DNA of 43,256 nucleotides, from the NCBI RefSeq assembly GCF_025210595.1, contig NZ_JAOARH010000099.1, positions 1 through 43,256 on the forward strand, read 5' to 3'. This stretch comes from Winogradskyella sp. (GTDB taxonomy: Bacteria; Bacteroidota; Bacteroidia; Flavobacteriales; Flavobacteriaceae). A program made the translations under genes and the position numbers. Of the stretch, positions 1 to 8,122 are shown piece by piece (positions within the stretch are counted from its first letter, which is position 1; every line of letters starts with the position of its first letter). The notes below the pieces were generated by a model. That model worked only from the letters and a program-made list of their open reading frames with translations, had not been told where the DNA came from and did no database searches.

Positions 1-1379
1 ACAATCTTATAAGTTGAAGCTTTATTTTTTGACTTAATGTTTACAAAATAAACTCCTGAAGCGGCATCATCAAATTCTATTTCTAGATATGCTTTTTGGG
101 AGTTTATTTTTTCAATTACTTTTCCTGAAATATTATTGATGATGATATCAATTTCAGATTCAGTGAAATTATTAATCTTTAAAACTGAACTCACAGGGTT
201 GGGAAATACCTTTATTTCATTTGGTGAAAATTCTTCAGTAGAAAGTACCGTAAAATTCACACAAAGACTTAGTTCCGTACAACCACTATTTGCAACCTCA
301 ACAGCATAATTTCCACTAATTGCAGGTGTAAAAGATTGATTAGTTGCACCAGAAATTATAGCGTTAGTATCACAATTAAACCACTGATATGTGCCAAAAG
401 GTTGATTAGATATTAACTGTGTTGCTGATTGTGTAATGGTGTTATCTATACTAACCAAACTTGCTTTGGTTGCCAAATAAGCTATAACCATTTTAGTTAA
501 CTCAGTCATATAATGAAAATCAATATCTTCTACTCTATCATTAGATGTATGATAATCTGGCGTTTCGTCATTTGTTTCCCAAGATTCACCAACCAAAACG
601 GCAGAATAGCCTTCATTCCAAAAACGAGAATGATCACTAGCTGAAGTTCCTGGATTAACAACAATTTCATTTAAATCTAAAGTGTATGTATTTAAAACAC
701 TAAGTAAATCATCTTTAATCTCTAAAGAGTTGGCAATATCTCTTACATCTATATCAAAATCGTTATCACCAGGAGTTCCAGGTGCGTCACCATCATAACC
801 AATCATATCCATATTTATAACTGCAAGGATATTATCTCTAGTGTTACCATTAGTTTCGTCAGCTGCTTGTTGTGCGTAATAATTTGCACCTCTCAAGCCT
901 ATTTCTTCTTCGTCCCAAAGTGCGTAAATAATTGTATTATCGGTACATTGAGCAGATAAAACTCTAGCAATTTCCATAACAGCAGCAACTCCTGTAGCAT
1001 TATCATCTGCGCAAAAAGTGGTTACCGAGTCGTAATGTGCGCAAACTATGTAAATATCTTCAGGGTTTGTTTGCCCTATTTGTGTTGCTATAACATTCTT
1101 ACCTGTTGTATTAAAATCTTGAAATTCCACAGTAAGATTTGGTAATGCTTCTAAGCGTTCTTTAATATAATCGGCTGCTAAATCATTAGCATCAAAAACA
1201 CGAGTAGCAATCGTTTGCTCACTTCCATTTATTATGGCAGACTGCTCGCCGGAAAGCTGTGCTACGATTTGTTGCAGATTAGAATTACTAATTTCATTCA
1301 TTAAATCTTCAATAGATTGCGAATGCGAAAAAGTAATTGCTAAAAACACTAATATAAAGGAAATAGATACCTTTTTCAT
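1..1379 (-). CDS. Secreted M28-family metallopeptidase with T9SS sorting domain (partial, C-terminus off the window)
   Basis: Translated from an ATG at 1379; the reading frame stays open to base 1, so the last residues lie outside the window. Residues 1-21 form a signal peptide ending SHSQ. The M28 aminopeptidase zinc-site motifs follow in order: AHYDS (His115), ADDNATG (Asp126), the Glu cluster DEEEIG (about 157-160), NMDMIGYD, and DYHTSND with the last His. After the peptidase comes a roughly 80-residue Ig/PKD-like region with paired Cys, then a type A sorting domain starting near VFPNPV and containing SGVYFVNI. It is therefore likely a Zn-dependent exopeptidase exported by Sec and then the type IX system, and released or anchored outside the cell. 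It is divergent from the blaI operon. The family call is firm; the substrate is unknown. Confidence 0.9.
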   Translation of the reverse strand, partial: MKKVSISFILVFLAITFSHSQSIEDLMNEISNSNLQQIVAQLSGEQSAIINGSEQTIATRVFDANDLAADYIKERLEALPNLTVEFQDFNTTGKNVIATQIGQTNPEDIYIVCAHYDSVTTFCADDNATGVAAVMEIARVLSAQCTDNTIIYALWDEEEIGLRGANYYAQQAADETNGNTRDNILAVINMDMIGYDGDAPGTPGDNDFDIDVRDIANSLEIKDDLLSVLNTYTLDLNEIVVNPGTSASDHSRFWNEGYSAVLVGESWETNDETPDYHTSNDRVEDIDFHYMTELTKMVIAYLATKASLVSIDNTITQSATQLISNQPFGTYQWFNCDTNAIISGATNQSFTPAISGNYAVEVANSGCTELSLCVNFTVLSTEEFSPNEIKVFPNPVSSVLKINNFTESEIDIIINNISGKVIEKINSQKAYLEIEFDDAASGVYFVNIKSKNKASTYKI

Positions 1380-1578
1380 CTATTTAAATTCTTTCAAGAA
1401 CCTATGGTTCGGTTATTTAATTATTCTATAGGGTAAAAATTTTTGTTTGTATCTTTTTCATGAAGTCTTTTCGATAAACAAAAGCTAAATACTGTTATAT
1501 GTTTTCTTTTTCAACCCTAACAAATATAAGGATTTAGCACTTGCTTTGAGTTTTAATTTTGATTAATAAATTTTTTAT

Positions 1579-1612
1579 TCTACATTTGTAGAGCTAACTC
1601 TAAAATTGTAGA
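1579..1612 (+). promoter_or_regulatory. Tandem BlaI operators overlapping the blaI promoter
   Basis: Two dyads lie 20 bp apart just before the blaI start. TCTACATTTGTAGA (1579-1592) is a 6-2-6 palindrome. TCTAAAATTGTAGA (1599-1612) is the same dyad with one arm degenerate. TACA/TGTA dyads are the known recognition pattern of BlaI/MecI/CopY repressors. The first dyad contains TACATTTG (1581-1588), a perfect Bacteroidota -7 element (TAnnTTTG), with a TTG (1559-1561) 19 bp upstream as a possible -33 element. A repressor bound here would cover the promoter, so autorepression is inferred. Confidence 0.75.
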
Positions 1613-1614
1613 AC

Positions 1615-1980
1615 ATGCAGCTTTCTAAAACCGAAGAACAACTTATGCAATATCTCTGGAAACTTGAAAAAGCTTTCATGAAAGATTTATTAGACATTTA
1701 TCCAGATCCTAAACCTGCAAATACAACTGTTGCAACTTTACTTAAGCGTATGATTGGTAAAGGCTTTGTGGCTTATAAAACTTATGGCAAGTCTAGAGAG
1801 TACTATCCTTTGGTAAAGAAAGAAGATTATTTTTCTAAGCATGTTAATGGTTTAATTAAAACTTTTTTTAACGATAGTGCTTCTCAATTTGCATCATTCT
1901 TTACCCGTAAAACGGACTTAACCAAAGAAGAGTTAGAAGAGCTAAAATCTATAATAGATCAAGAAATTAAAAACAAGTAA
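1615..1980 (+). CDS. BlaI/MecI/CopY-family transcriptional repressor
   Basis: At 121 residues it has the usual length of the BlaI/MecI family. The N-terminal winged helix (about residues 1-75) starts with the family signature LSKTEEQLMQYLW and contains TTVATLLKRMIGKGFV, the recognition-helix and wing region. The C-terminal helices (about 80-120) serve for dimerisation. In known systems the M56 membrane protease causes cleavage of the repressor. The next gene starts 2 bp after this stop and encodes that M56 protein, so the two form one operon. Two TCTACA/TGTAGA dyads sit on the promoter (see the operator entry). No beta-lactamase or PBP gene is nearby, so the inducing signal is unknown. Confidence 0.92.
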   Translation: MQLSKTEEQLMQYLWKLEKAFMKDLLDIYPDPKPANTTVATLLKRMIGKGFVAYKTYGKSREYYPLVKKEDYFSKHVNGLIKTFFNDSASQFASFFTRKTDLTKEELEELKSIIDQEIKNK

Positions 1981-1982
1981 CT

Positions 1983-4703
1983 ATGGAAATGTATCTATTA
2001 AAATTTTCAGCTTGTTTGCTTGTTTTTTGGCTGGTGTATGTACTGTTGCTAGAACGTCAAAAAATGCATCAGGTTAAACGATTTTATCTTTTAGGATCAT
2101 TTGCTGCAGCCATAATCATCCCTTTACTAACGATAACCTACTACATAGAACCTGTAGTTAGAACTTATGAAACTACACCAATTTATTTCCCTATCGAACC
2201 CGAAATAATAGATAACTCAATAGAAGAAACTTCATTAAATATCGAAACAATTCTTTGGTATTTATACGGATTGGGAGTGGTATTATTTAGCATACGTTTT
2301 ATCATTAATCTAACTCAGCTCTTTCATAGAATTTTAAGCAATGAAAAAGTAGCTAAACATTCTTTTGTATATGTATTATTAAACACATGCAGCATACCAC
2401 ACTCATTCTTTAAATATGTCTTTTTAAATAAAAAAAAGTTTGAAGATAACACCATCCCAAAAGAAGTTTTATTACACGAAGAAACCCATGCTAAGCAGCT
2501 GCATAGTTTAGACATCATTCTTTTAGAGCTTTTGCAAATTATATTCTGGTTTCACCCATTGGTTTACATTTTAAAGCATCATATTAAACTCAACCATGAG
2601 TTTTTAGCAGACGAAGCTGTTTTAAATCAAGGCACAGAGACCAAAACTTATCAAAACATTTTATTACAATTTTCATCAAACACTCAGGAATACCAACTTT
2701 CGAGTGCCATTAATTATTCATCATTCAAAAAACGATTTACAGTTATGAAAACACAAACCTCAAAAACCAGAATTTGGTTAAGTAGCTTACTACTATTACC
2801 AATTATTGCTATTCTTTTTTACAGCTTTGCTGAAAAAGAATATATCCCAAAAGACAACACTGAAGTTGTAGATGCTATTACTAATGAACTGAATGAAGCC
2901 GAAAAGCTTAACATAACATATACTGATGGCGCAACCGAATCTATGATGAAAGAATATAACGATTGGATTATTGCCTTTAACACCTCTCATAAGGTTGATT
3001 ACAAAGCGTATCAACGTATTGTTGCTATTTATGAGATAATGTCTGAAACACAGCGAAAATCTGTTGAACGATATCCAGTTATTCCTAGCATGAATCTATC
3101 GGAAGTAACACCTAAATCGCCAACCAAAGCTGAATTTGAATCTTGGAAAAACGATAAAGAATATGCAATTTGGATTAACGGTAAGCATGTGCCTAATTCA
3201 GCATTAAATAATTACAATGCTGAAGATATTATTCATTTTGTAGGCTCAAAAGTTTATAAAAATGCACGTAGTCAAAAATTTCCGCAACCGTTTCAATTCA
3301 GTTTATATACTAAAGAAGGTTTTAAAACCACATATCAAGAATCTGCAATAAATAAGTACAATAAGCTTTCTAAAACCTATGCTAAAGCCATAAAAGCATA
3401 TTTAAAAGGACCTCAAACAGATAACACTGAATTGCGTCTATTAAGTATTCAGGCTGAAAATATGTATAAATCATTTTCTAAAGAAGAAATTGCAAAACAT
3501 AAATTGTTACCTCCTCCTCCTGTACCAGCACAATATAGCACACCAAGAAACCAAAATAACTCTACTAAAAGTAACAAATCGTCTAAAGGTGGCCCAAATG
3601 CCAACAGTTATAAGCTTAACGATATAATAGAGCAACAAACACCAAAAACTGAAACTGGTTTTATCAATATTAATGGACAGACACTTTACTACACAAAGCT
3701 TAATAATGATATTACATATTATAACCGTTATGGAGTTAAAACCGATAAAAATGGTAATAAAATAGTACCAGAACAACAAACTAATGTCAACAACGTATTA
3801 CCTAATGCTACTGTTTCTAAAACGTATCAAGAAGCAGCTACAAAAAAACAAATAGAAGAATATAATATTTGGGCTAAAAAAATAAATACTGAAATAAATA
3901 GAGCAAAAAAGAATAAGTCTTATGAATACCCAATAATAAAATTAAAAGAGGTTGAAAGGTATAAATATATATACAGTATAATGACTAAAGCGCAACGGAA
4001 AAATGCTGAGGCTTTCCCAAATATTCCACCTCCACCAAAACCAGTTTCTATTGAAGTAAAACAAATTCCGCCTCCACCTCCAGCTATACCAGAAAACGCA
4101 AGTCCAGAAAAACGTCTAAAAATGCAAAAAGCCATTGATAACTATGAAAAAAAATATAAAAGAAAAGTACATACAGCAAAACTTGATAAATCTGGTGAGC
4201 ATGTTAGTTTTATAGCCAATGATGAAGTATATGATAAAAAAGCTACCAAGCAACAAATTGAAGAGTACAACAAAATTGCTAAAACTTATAATAATGTTTC
4301 TAAAGCAGATATGATAGTAAAGCTTAAAGATGTTAAACGCTTAAAATATATATATAGCCTTATGTCAAAAGCACAAAGAAAAAGCGCACAACCGTTTCCA
4401 GATTTTCCACCTCCACCAAAACACAAGCTATTAATAAATAATAAAAAGATTGTATCTCATAAACTTGAGATGACAATTGATGATATTAAAAAGTTAACCT
4501 TATCATTAAAAAAAGATGAAATATCGACTTTTAAATTAAAAATTCCTGGAATAAAAACAGAACTTATTAAAGGCAATACAATCACTACTATAACCTTAAA
4601 AAATCTTGAATCTATAAGAACAGGTGATACTATTACTTTATTTGATATTAAAACCAAGTCTGATTCTAAAATAGACCCAGTTGTTATTAAGGTTGTAAAA
4701 TAA
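1983..4703 (+). CDS. BlaR1-type M56 membrane metallopeptidase with long repeat-bearing periplasmic C-terminus
   Basis: 906 residues. Membrane segments lie near 4-22, 34-53, 88-109 and 264-281. The M56 gluzincin motif HEETH is at 165-169 and NHEFLAD at about 204-210 supplies the third ligand. In the family this domain senses a signal and triggers loss of the partner BlaI. There is no penicillin-binding domain after the last membrane segment. Instead about 620 residues carry four degenerate copies of a helical unit (about 314-368, 447-514, 613-687 and 751-813). The unit has the pattern EYN...IY.LMSKAQRK...FP..PPPPK, and copies 2-4 end in a Pro run. ING elements such as INGKHVPN and INGQTLYY alternate with the units. 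Sensor output to BlaI is inferred from operon context; the ligand of the C-terminal region is unknown. Confidence 0.88.
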   Translation: MEMYLLKFSACLLVFWLVYVLLLERQKMHQVKRFYLLGSFAAAIIIPLLTITYYIEPVVRTYETTPIYFPIEPEIIDNSIEETSLNIETILWYLYGLGVVLFSIRFIINLTQLFHRILSNEKVAKHSFVYVLLNTCSIPHSFFKYVFLNKKKFEDNTIPKEVLLHEETHAKQLHSLDIILLELLQIIFWFHPLVYILKHHIKLNHEFLADEAVLNQGTETKTYQNILLQFSSNTQEYQLSSAINYSSFKKRFTVMKTQTSKTRIWLSSLLLLPIIAILFYSFAEKEYIPKDNTEVVDAITNELNEAEKLNITYTDGATESMMKEYNDWIIAFNTSHKVDYKAYQRIVAIYEIMSETQRKSVERYPVIPSMNLSEVTPKSPTKAEFESWKNDKEYAIWINGKHVPNSALNNYNAEDIIHFVGSKVYKNARSQKFPQPFQFSLYTKEGFKTTYQESAINKYNKLSKTYAKAIKAYLKGPQTDNTELRLLSIQAENMYKSFSKEEIAKHKLLPPPPVPAQYSTPRNQNNSTKSNKSSKGGPNANSYKLNDIIEQQTPKTETGFININGQTLYYTKLNNDITYYNRYGVKTDKNGNKIVPEQQTNVNNVLPNATVSKTYQEAATKKQIEEYNIWAKKINTEINRAKKNKSYEYPIIKLKEVERYKYIYSIMTKAQRKNAEAFPNIPPPPKPVSIEVKQIPPPPPAIPENASPEKRLKMQKAIDNYEKKYKRKVHTAKLDKSGEHVSFIANDEVYDKKATKQQIEEYNKIAKTYNNVSKADMIVKLKDVKRLKYIYSLMSKAQRKSAQPFPDFPPPPKHKLLINNKKIVSHKLEMTIDDIKKLTLSLKKDEISTFKLKIPGIKTELIKGNTITTITLKNLESIRTGDTITLFDIKTKSDSKIDPVVIKVVK

Positions 4704-4710
4704 ATTCAAA

Positions 4711-4747
4711 CATAGAGAAGCCTCAGTTTTTTTGAGGCTTCTCTATG
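4711..4747. terminator. Bidirectional rho-independent terminator
   Basis: A perfect 15-bp inverted repeat (4711-4725 and 4733-4747) encloses a 7-base loop, GTTTTTT. It sits between the convergent blaR1-like gene (stop 4703) and the flavoprotein gene (stop 4753), so one hairpin can end both transcripts. The run of T is in the loop rather than after the stem, so its strength in vitro is uncertain. The stem is long and the position is typical. Confidence 0.85.
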
Positions 4748-4752
4748 CTTAT

Positions 4753-5952
4753 CTATGGAAGATAAGACAAGCCTTTTCGTGTTTTCCAAAGGAAATATTT
4801 TTCAAATAAGATTTTACCAAAATCATAAATAACATTGGGTATCATTATAGCAAAAGTTCTTGGTTTAAATAAATGGTTGCTCACAATTAAAACCTCTTTT
4901 TTACCAGCATCCATAATACATAAGCCAGGGATTTTTCCCCAAGGTCTTTCTTTAAGCTTTTTTCCTTTTTCTGCTCTAAGTATATTCTCAGCAACTACTT
5001 TTCCTGTTTCATCAGATGGATAACCTGTTTTTGGTCCAGAAAACGGAATCTTTCCTGGTTTGAAAGGTAGCTTTACATCTACTGCAATACCTGCTGCCCA
5101 AATATTTTTATGTGTAACGTGCTGATAGGTATCATTCACTGGTATGTAACCCGCAGCATTAGCCTCTAATCCTTTAGAATTAATCACAAAATCTACACCA
5201 ATAAAAGGAGGCATAAGCATGGTAAAATTACTTTCTATAAATTCCCCATTGGTTAATTTTACTCCGTTTTTTGTAACCTCATCTACACCAACTTCTGTTC
5301 TGTATTTTATATTAAACATCTTCATAAAAGTCTTTAGCATAGTTTCGCCCATTGGCATACCATCTATACCAAAATGGCCTAGGTACGTTTCAGGAGTAAC
5401 CCAATACAAATCTACTTTTTTACGAATTTTCTGTTCTCTTAACCACTTTTCAACATTAAACAAGAATTCATAAGCTGCTCCCATACAACCAGCATTTTGA
5501 GTAGCACCAATAACTATTGGGCCTGGATTTTCTTTAAATGCATTCAATGCCTTTCGGGTTTTCATTGCGCCATCTGGTGTACCAATGTAATAGGAGTTCT
5601 CTTTAACACCCTTAGCAACATCAAACGCTACTTTTGGGCCTGTTGCTACAACCAAATCATCATATTTAAAATCACCTTCTGTAGTTTCAACTTTATTCTC
5701 TTCTGGTAGTACTTTTAAGGCTTCTGCATGTACAAACTCTACTCCTTTTTTCTTTAAAACATCATCTTTTCTAAATGAAATATCTTTTATATCTCTTCTT
5801 CCAAAGGGCACCCAAATCAAAGAAGGTATAAATAAAAACAAAGGAGATTTATCTATAAGAATTACTTTTTGATTCTTAGGATCTTTCCGTTTTAACTCTA
5901 AAGCAGCAGTCATTCCTGCAAAATTACCTCCAATTACTACCGTTGTTTTCAT
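4753..5952 (-). CDS. Sulfide:quinone oxidoreductase-like NAD(P)/FAD-dependent flavoprotein
   Basis: 399 residues, the usual length for sulfide:quinone reductases. The N-terminal FAD-binding loop is VVIGGNFAGMTAA (5-17), and VVATGPK at 101-107 matches the family ATG motif. Exactly two Cys are present: Cys156 in NAGCMGAAYEF, where SQR proteins carry a catalytic Cys, and Cys345 in GLCIMDAG, matching the second. The third Cys of type I enzymes is absent. The C-terminal IPNVIYDFGKILFEKYFLWK is an amphipathic stretch like the membrane-docking tail of SQR. The likely reaction is two-electron oxidation of sulfide or a related sulfur species with transfer to quinone. A generic type II NADH dehydrogenase is less likely given the Cys pair. 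It is transcribed alone, convergent with blaR1. Confidence 0.75.
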   Translation of the reverse strand: MKTTVVIGGNFAGMTAALELKRKDPKNQKVILIDKSPLFLFIPSLIWVPFGRRDIKDISFRKDDVLKKKGVEFVHAEALKVLPEENKVETTEGDFKYDDLVVATGPKVAFDVAKGVKENSYYIGTPDGAMKTRKALNAFKENPGPIVIGATQNAGCMGAAYEFLFNVEKWLREQKIRKKVDLYWVTPETYLGHFGIDGMPMGETMLKTFMKMFNIKYRTEVGVDEVTKNGVKLTNGEFIESNFTMLMPPFIGVDFVINSKGLEANAAGYIPVNDTYQHVTHKNIWAAGIAVDVKLPFKPGKIPFSGPKTGYPSDETGKVVAENILRAEKGKKLKERPWGKIPGLCIMDAGKKEVLIVSNHLFKPRTFAIMIPNVIYDFGKILFEKYFLWKTRKGLSYLP

Positions 5953-5977
5953 GGCACTATGAATTTATGGTTATACT

Positions 5978-5985
5978 CAAAGTTA
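5978..5985 (-). promoter_or_regulatory. Probable -7 element for the SQR-like gene
   Basis: On the minus strand this reads TAACTTTG, a perfect match to the Bacteroidota TAnnTTTG -7 consensus, 26 bp before the ATG at 5952. No TTG is seen at the right -33 spacing, which would fit an activator-dependent promoter. Confidence 0.45.
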
Positions 5986-6056
5986 GTTTTTAAGCTTTAA
6001 TAGGAGTATGACAAAAATCATGTAGGGCTCAAATACCACATTTATAGGCTATTTAT

Positions 6057-6070
6057 GTAACATTTGTTAC
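6057..6070. promoter_or_regulatory. GTAACA-TT-TGTTAC palindrome in a divergent promoter region
   Basis: A perfect 6-2-6 palindrome, GTAACATTTGTTAC, lies in the 161-bp gap between the leftward SQR-like gene and the rightward DUF4407 gene. Its layout (TGTAAC-N4-GTTAC) resembles operators of Crp/Fnr-family regulators. Its centre is roughly 90 bp upstream of the inferred SQR transcription start. The regulator is not identified. Confidence 0.4.
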
Positions 6071-6113
6071 CATTTTACGTTCTAATAGTCAATCAATCAA
6101 AAAAACCTCAATC

Positions 6114-7214
6114 ATGTTAAAACAATTTTTTATCCTATGTTCTGGTGCAGATACAGACATTTTAAACGACTGTTCTATCGGAGAACAAAACAAATATGCT
6201 GGTATTGGCGCTACCGTTTTCTTTACTGCATTAATGGCTACAATTGCTGGTAGTTATGCTCTCTATACCGTTTTTGACAACCTTTACAGTTCTATTTTCT
6301 TTGGAATTATTTGGGGCTTGCTTATTTTTAATTTGGATCGTTATATTGTTTCTACTATAAAAAAACGTGATAATGTTTTAGACGAAATTTTGCAAGCTAC
6401 ACCAAGAATATTCCTTGCGGTTATTATTGCTGTAGTTATTTCTAAACCCTTAGAATTAAAGATTTTCGAAAAGGAAATTAATCAGGTGCTTTTAGAGCAA
6501 AAGAATGATTTAACACTTGCTAATCAAAATCAAATTGCTGAACAATTCAATCCAAAAATCACAGATTTAGAAGATCAAATTTTAGGTTTACAATCTCAAA
6601 TAGACACCAAAGAAACCGAAGTCAATACGCTTTACAACACTTACATTACCGAAGCTGAAGGCACATCTGGAACATTAAAACTTGGCAAAGGCCCTGTTTA
6701 TAAAGAAAAACGAGAAAAACACGATGCTGCTTTAGCCGAATTACAACAATTAAAAGCCGATAATAAAGTCAAAATAGCAACACTAGAAAACGAGATTAGT
6801 ACGTTACAAGGAGACTATAAAGCTAATGTTACCCAATCGCAGCCTATAATTGATAATTTTGATGGTTTAATGGCACGTGTTACGGCTTTAGGAAAATTAC
6901 CTTGGTTACCTTCCTTCTTTATTTTTTTATTGTTTTTAGCTATAGAAACTTCACCGATTATCGCTAAGTTATTATCACCAAAAGGAGTCTATGATTACAA
7001 ATTAGAAGATGAAGAAACCACTATAAAAGCATGGGTAAACCAGCAAGTAGCCGAACGTAAACTATTGGTAAAAACTGATAACGACATTAACAATAAAGTC
7101 TATACCGAAATTGCTGATGAAGAAGAAATAATGACCTACAAGCGTAAAAAAGCACGAGAGCTTATGCAACATCAGGCAGATGCCTTTTTAAAGAAGCAGA
7201 AAGGTGTACTTTAA
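6114..7214 (+). CDS. DUF4407 membrane protein
   Basis: 366 residues, recognised by the N-terminal signature FFILCSGADTDILNDC followed by three closely spaced membrane segments (about 30-52, 58-76 and 95-112). A long central coiled coil (about 125-245, rich in Glu, Lys, Gln and Leu heptads) follows, then a fourth membrane segment (about 262-280, LPSFFIFLLFLAIE). The charged cytoplasmic tail ends RKKARELMQHQADAF. This is the DUF4407 architecture. No enzymatic motif is visible and the function is unknown. It stands alone, divergent from the SQR-like gene and 42 bp before the next gene. Confidence 0.85.
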   Translation: MLKQFFILCSGADTDILNDCSIGEQNKYAGIGATVFFTALMATIAGSYALYTVFDNLYSSIFFGIIWGLLIFNLDRYIVSTIKKRDNVLDEILQATPRIFLAVIIAVVISKPLELKIFEKEINQVLLEQKNDLTLANQNQIAEQFNPKITDLEDQILGLQSQIDTKETEVNTLYNTYITEAEGTSGTLKLGKGPVYKEKREKHDAALAELQQLKADNKVKIATLENEISTLQGDYKANVTQSQPIIDNFDGLMARVTALGKLPWLPSFFIFLLFLAIETSPIIAKLLSPKGVYDYKLEDEETTIKAWVNQQVAERKLLVKTDNDINNKVYTEIADEEEIMTYKRKKARELMQHQADAFLKKQKGVL

Positions 7215-7256
7215 ATAATAGTTGTTACTTTTAAGATTGAAACAAAATTGAATCTT

Positions 7257-7724
7257 ATGAGGTATCTTTTTTTATTTATTATAGCTTTTAATGTTACAAG
7301 TTGCATTTCTGTAAAGGCAGACATTACTACTGAATCAATAGAGAAACGCACAAATACAGACATGGCAGAAGCTGCAATAAGGCTTGTGCTTCAGCAACAA
7401 GAAACGGCTTGGAAAAATCATGATTTAGAAGGCTTTATGAAAGGCTATTGGAAAAGCGATTCTCTAAAATTTTACGGCAGTAATGGCTTAACATTAGGTT
7501 GGGATAAGACACTTGCCAACTATAAAAAAAGTTACCCTACAAAAGCTGAAACTGGTACTTTAAATTTTGTAATTAATGATATTTCTAAAATTGAAGGTGA
7601 TAATTATTGGGTTATGGGAGAGTATCATTTAAAAAGAGCAATTGGAGATGCCAACGGAGTCTTTATAATTATTTTTAAAAAGATACATGGCGAATGGAAA
7701 ATTATAGCAGACGTGTCTTGCTGA
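7257..7724 (+). CDS. Small lipoprotein with SnoaL/DUF4440-like (NTF2-fold) domain
   Basis: 155 residues from ATG 7257. An in-frame TTG at 7248 would add three residues, but the ATG places the hydrophobic signal segment RYLFLFIIAFNVTSC directly at the N-terminus, with a lipobox VTSC (Cys16), so I choose the ATG. The domain runs from about residue 35 to the end: QQETAWKNHDLEGFMKGYW, then SDSLKFYG, then GEWKIIADVSC. This is the pattern of DUF4440/SnoaL-like NTF2-fold proteins, whose roles vary. Probably anchored in the outer or inner membrane. Whether it is an enzyme cannot be told. Confidence 0.8.
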   Translation: MRYLFLFIIAFNVTSCISVKADITTESIEKRTNTDMAEAAIRLVLQQQETAWKNHDLEGFMKGYWKSDSLKFYGSNGLTLGWDKTLANYKKSYPTKAETGTLNFVINDISKIEGDNYWVMGEYHLKRAIGDANGVFIIIFKKIHGEWKIIADVSC

Positions 7725-7754
7725 ATTTGAACTTGAAATAGAAGCCTAAAAAAT

Positions 7755-7811
7755 AAAAGTGTTTCCAAGAGTATTAATCTGTCAAGAAAAACACTAGTCG
7801 GAAACACTTTT
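7755..7811. terminator. Possible terminator between convergent genes
   Basis: AAAAGTGTTTCC (7755-7766) and GGAAACACTTTT (7800-7811) form a perfect 12-bp inverted repeat with a 33-base loop. It lies between the convergent lipoprotein gene (stop 7724) and the STAS gene (stop 7832). On the minus strand it is followed by a T-rich stretch. The long loop makes it weaker than the 4711 hairpin. Confidence 0.5.
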
Positions 7812-7831
7812 AATCTTTACTTAATCTGCAA

Positions 7832-8122
7832 TTAGGCAGCTGCTGAAGTATTGTCTTGCGTTTTAAAATGGTCATAAAGATCCTTACAACCCAAACCTAT
7901 TATAGACATTCTTTTAGATTTTGTAATAGATTCGTTGTGCAATTTAGCTAATGCCATAACACCAGCTCTATCAATGCTATCTACACTTTCTATATCTAAT
8001 AATAATTCATCTATCTTATCGAAAATGTTTGCAAAATGCGCGTTGAATGTTTTTAAATTGAGCTTATTTAAAGTCCCTTTAATCTGAAAACGATTGTTGT
8101 AATTAGTAATCTTTAAATCCAT
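7832..8122 (-). CDS. STAS-domain protein without the phosphorylatable serine (paralogue 1)
   Basis: 96 residues, a single STAS domain like anti-sigma-factor antagonists of the SpoIIAA type. The core is LLDIESVDSIDRAGVMALAKL followed by MSIIGLGCKDLYDHF. In SpoIIAA-like proteins this loop reads D-S-S-G, with the second Ser phosphorylated by the partner anti-sigma kinase. Here it reads D-R-A-G, so phosphorylation at that site is impossible. It is a paralogue of the protein encoded at 8516-8794. No anti-sigma kinase or sigma factor is in the window. It is transcribed separately, since a terminator separates the two STAS genes. The fold call is firm, the partner unknown. Confidence 0.8.
   Translation of the reverse strand: MDLKITNYNNRFQIKGTLNKLNLKTFNAHFANIFDKIDELLLDIESVDSIDRAGVMALAKLHNESITKSKRMSIIGLGCKDLYDHFKTQDNTSAAA

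Noticed and set aside
1398-1410. GAACC-TAT-GGTTC palindrome in the leader of the M28 peptidase gene
   Set aside because: Only 5-bp arms; short palindromes of this size are common by chance and no partner site was found.
3920-4135. Gly-rich minus-strand frame inside the M56 gene
   Set aside because: The Gly runs are the reverse complement of Pro codons in the PPPP repeats; not a gene.
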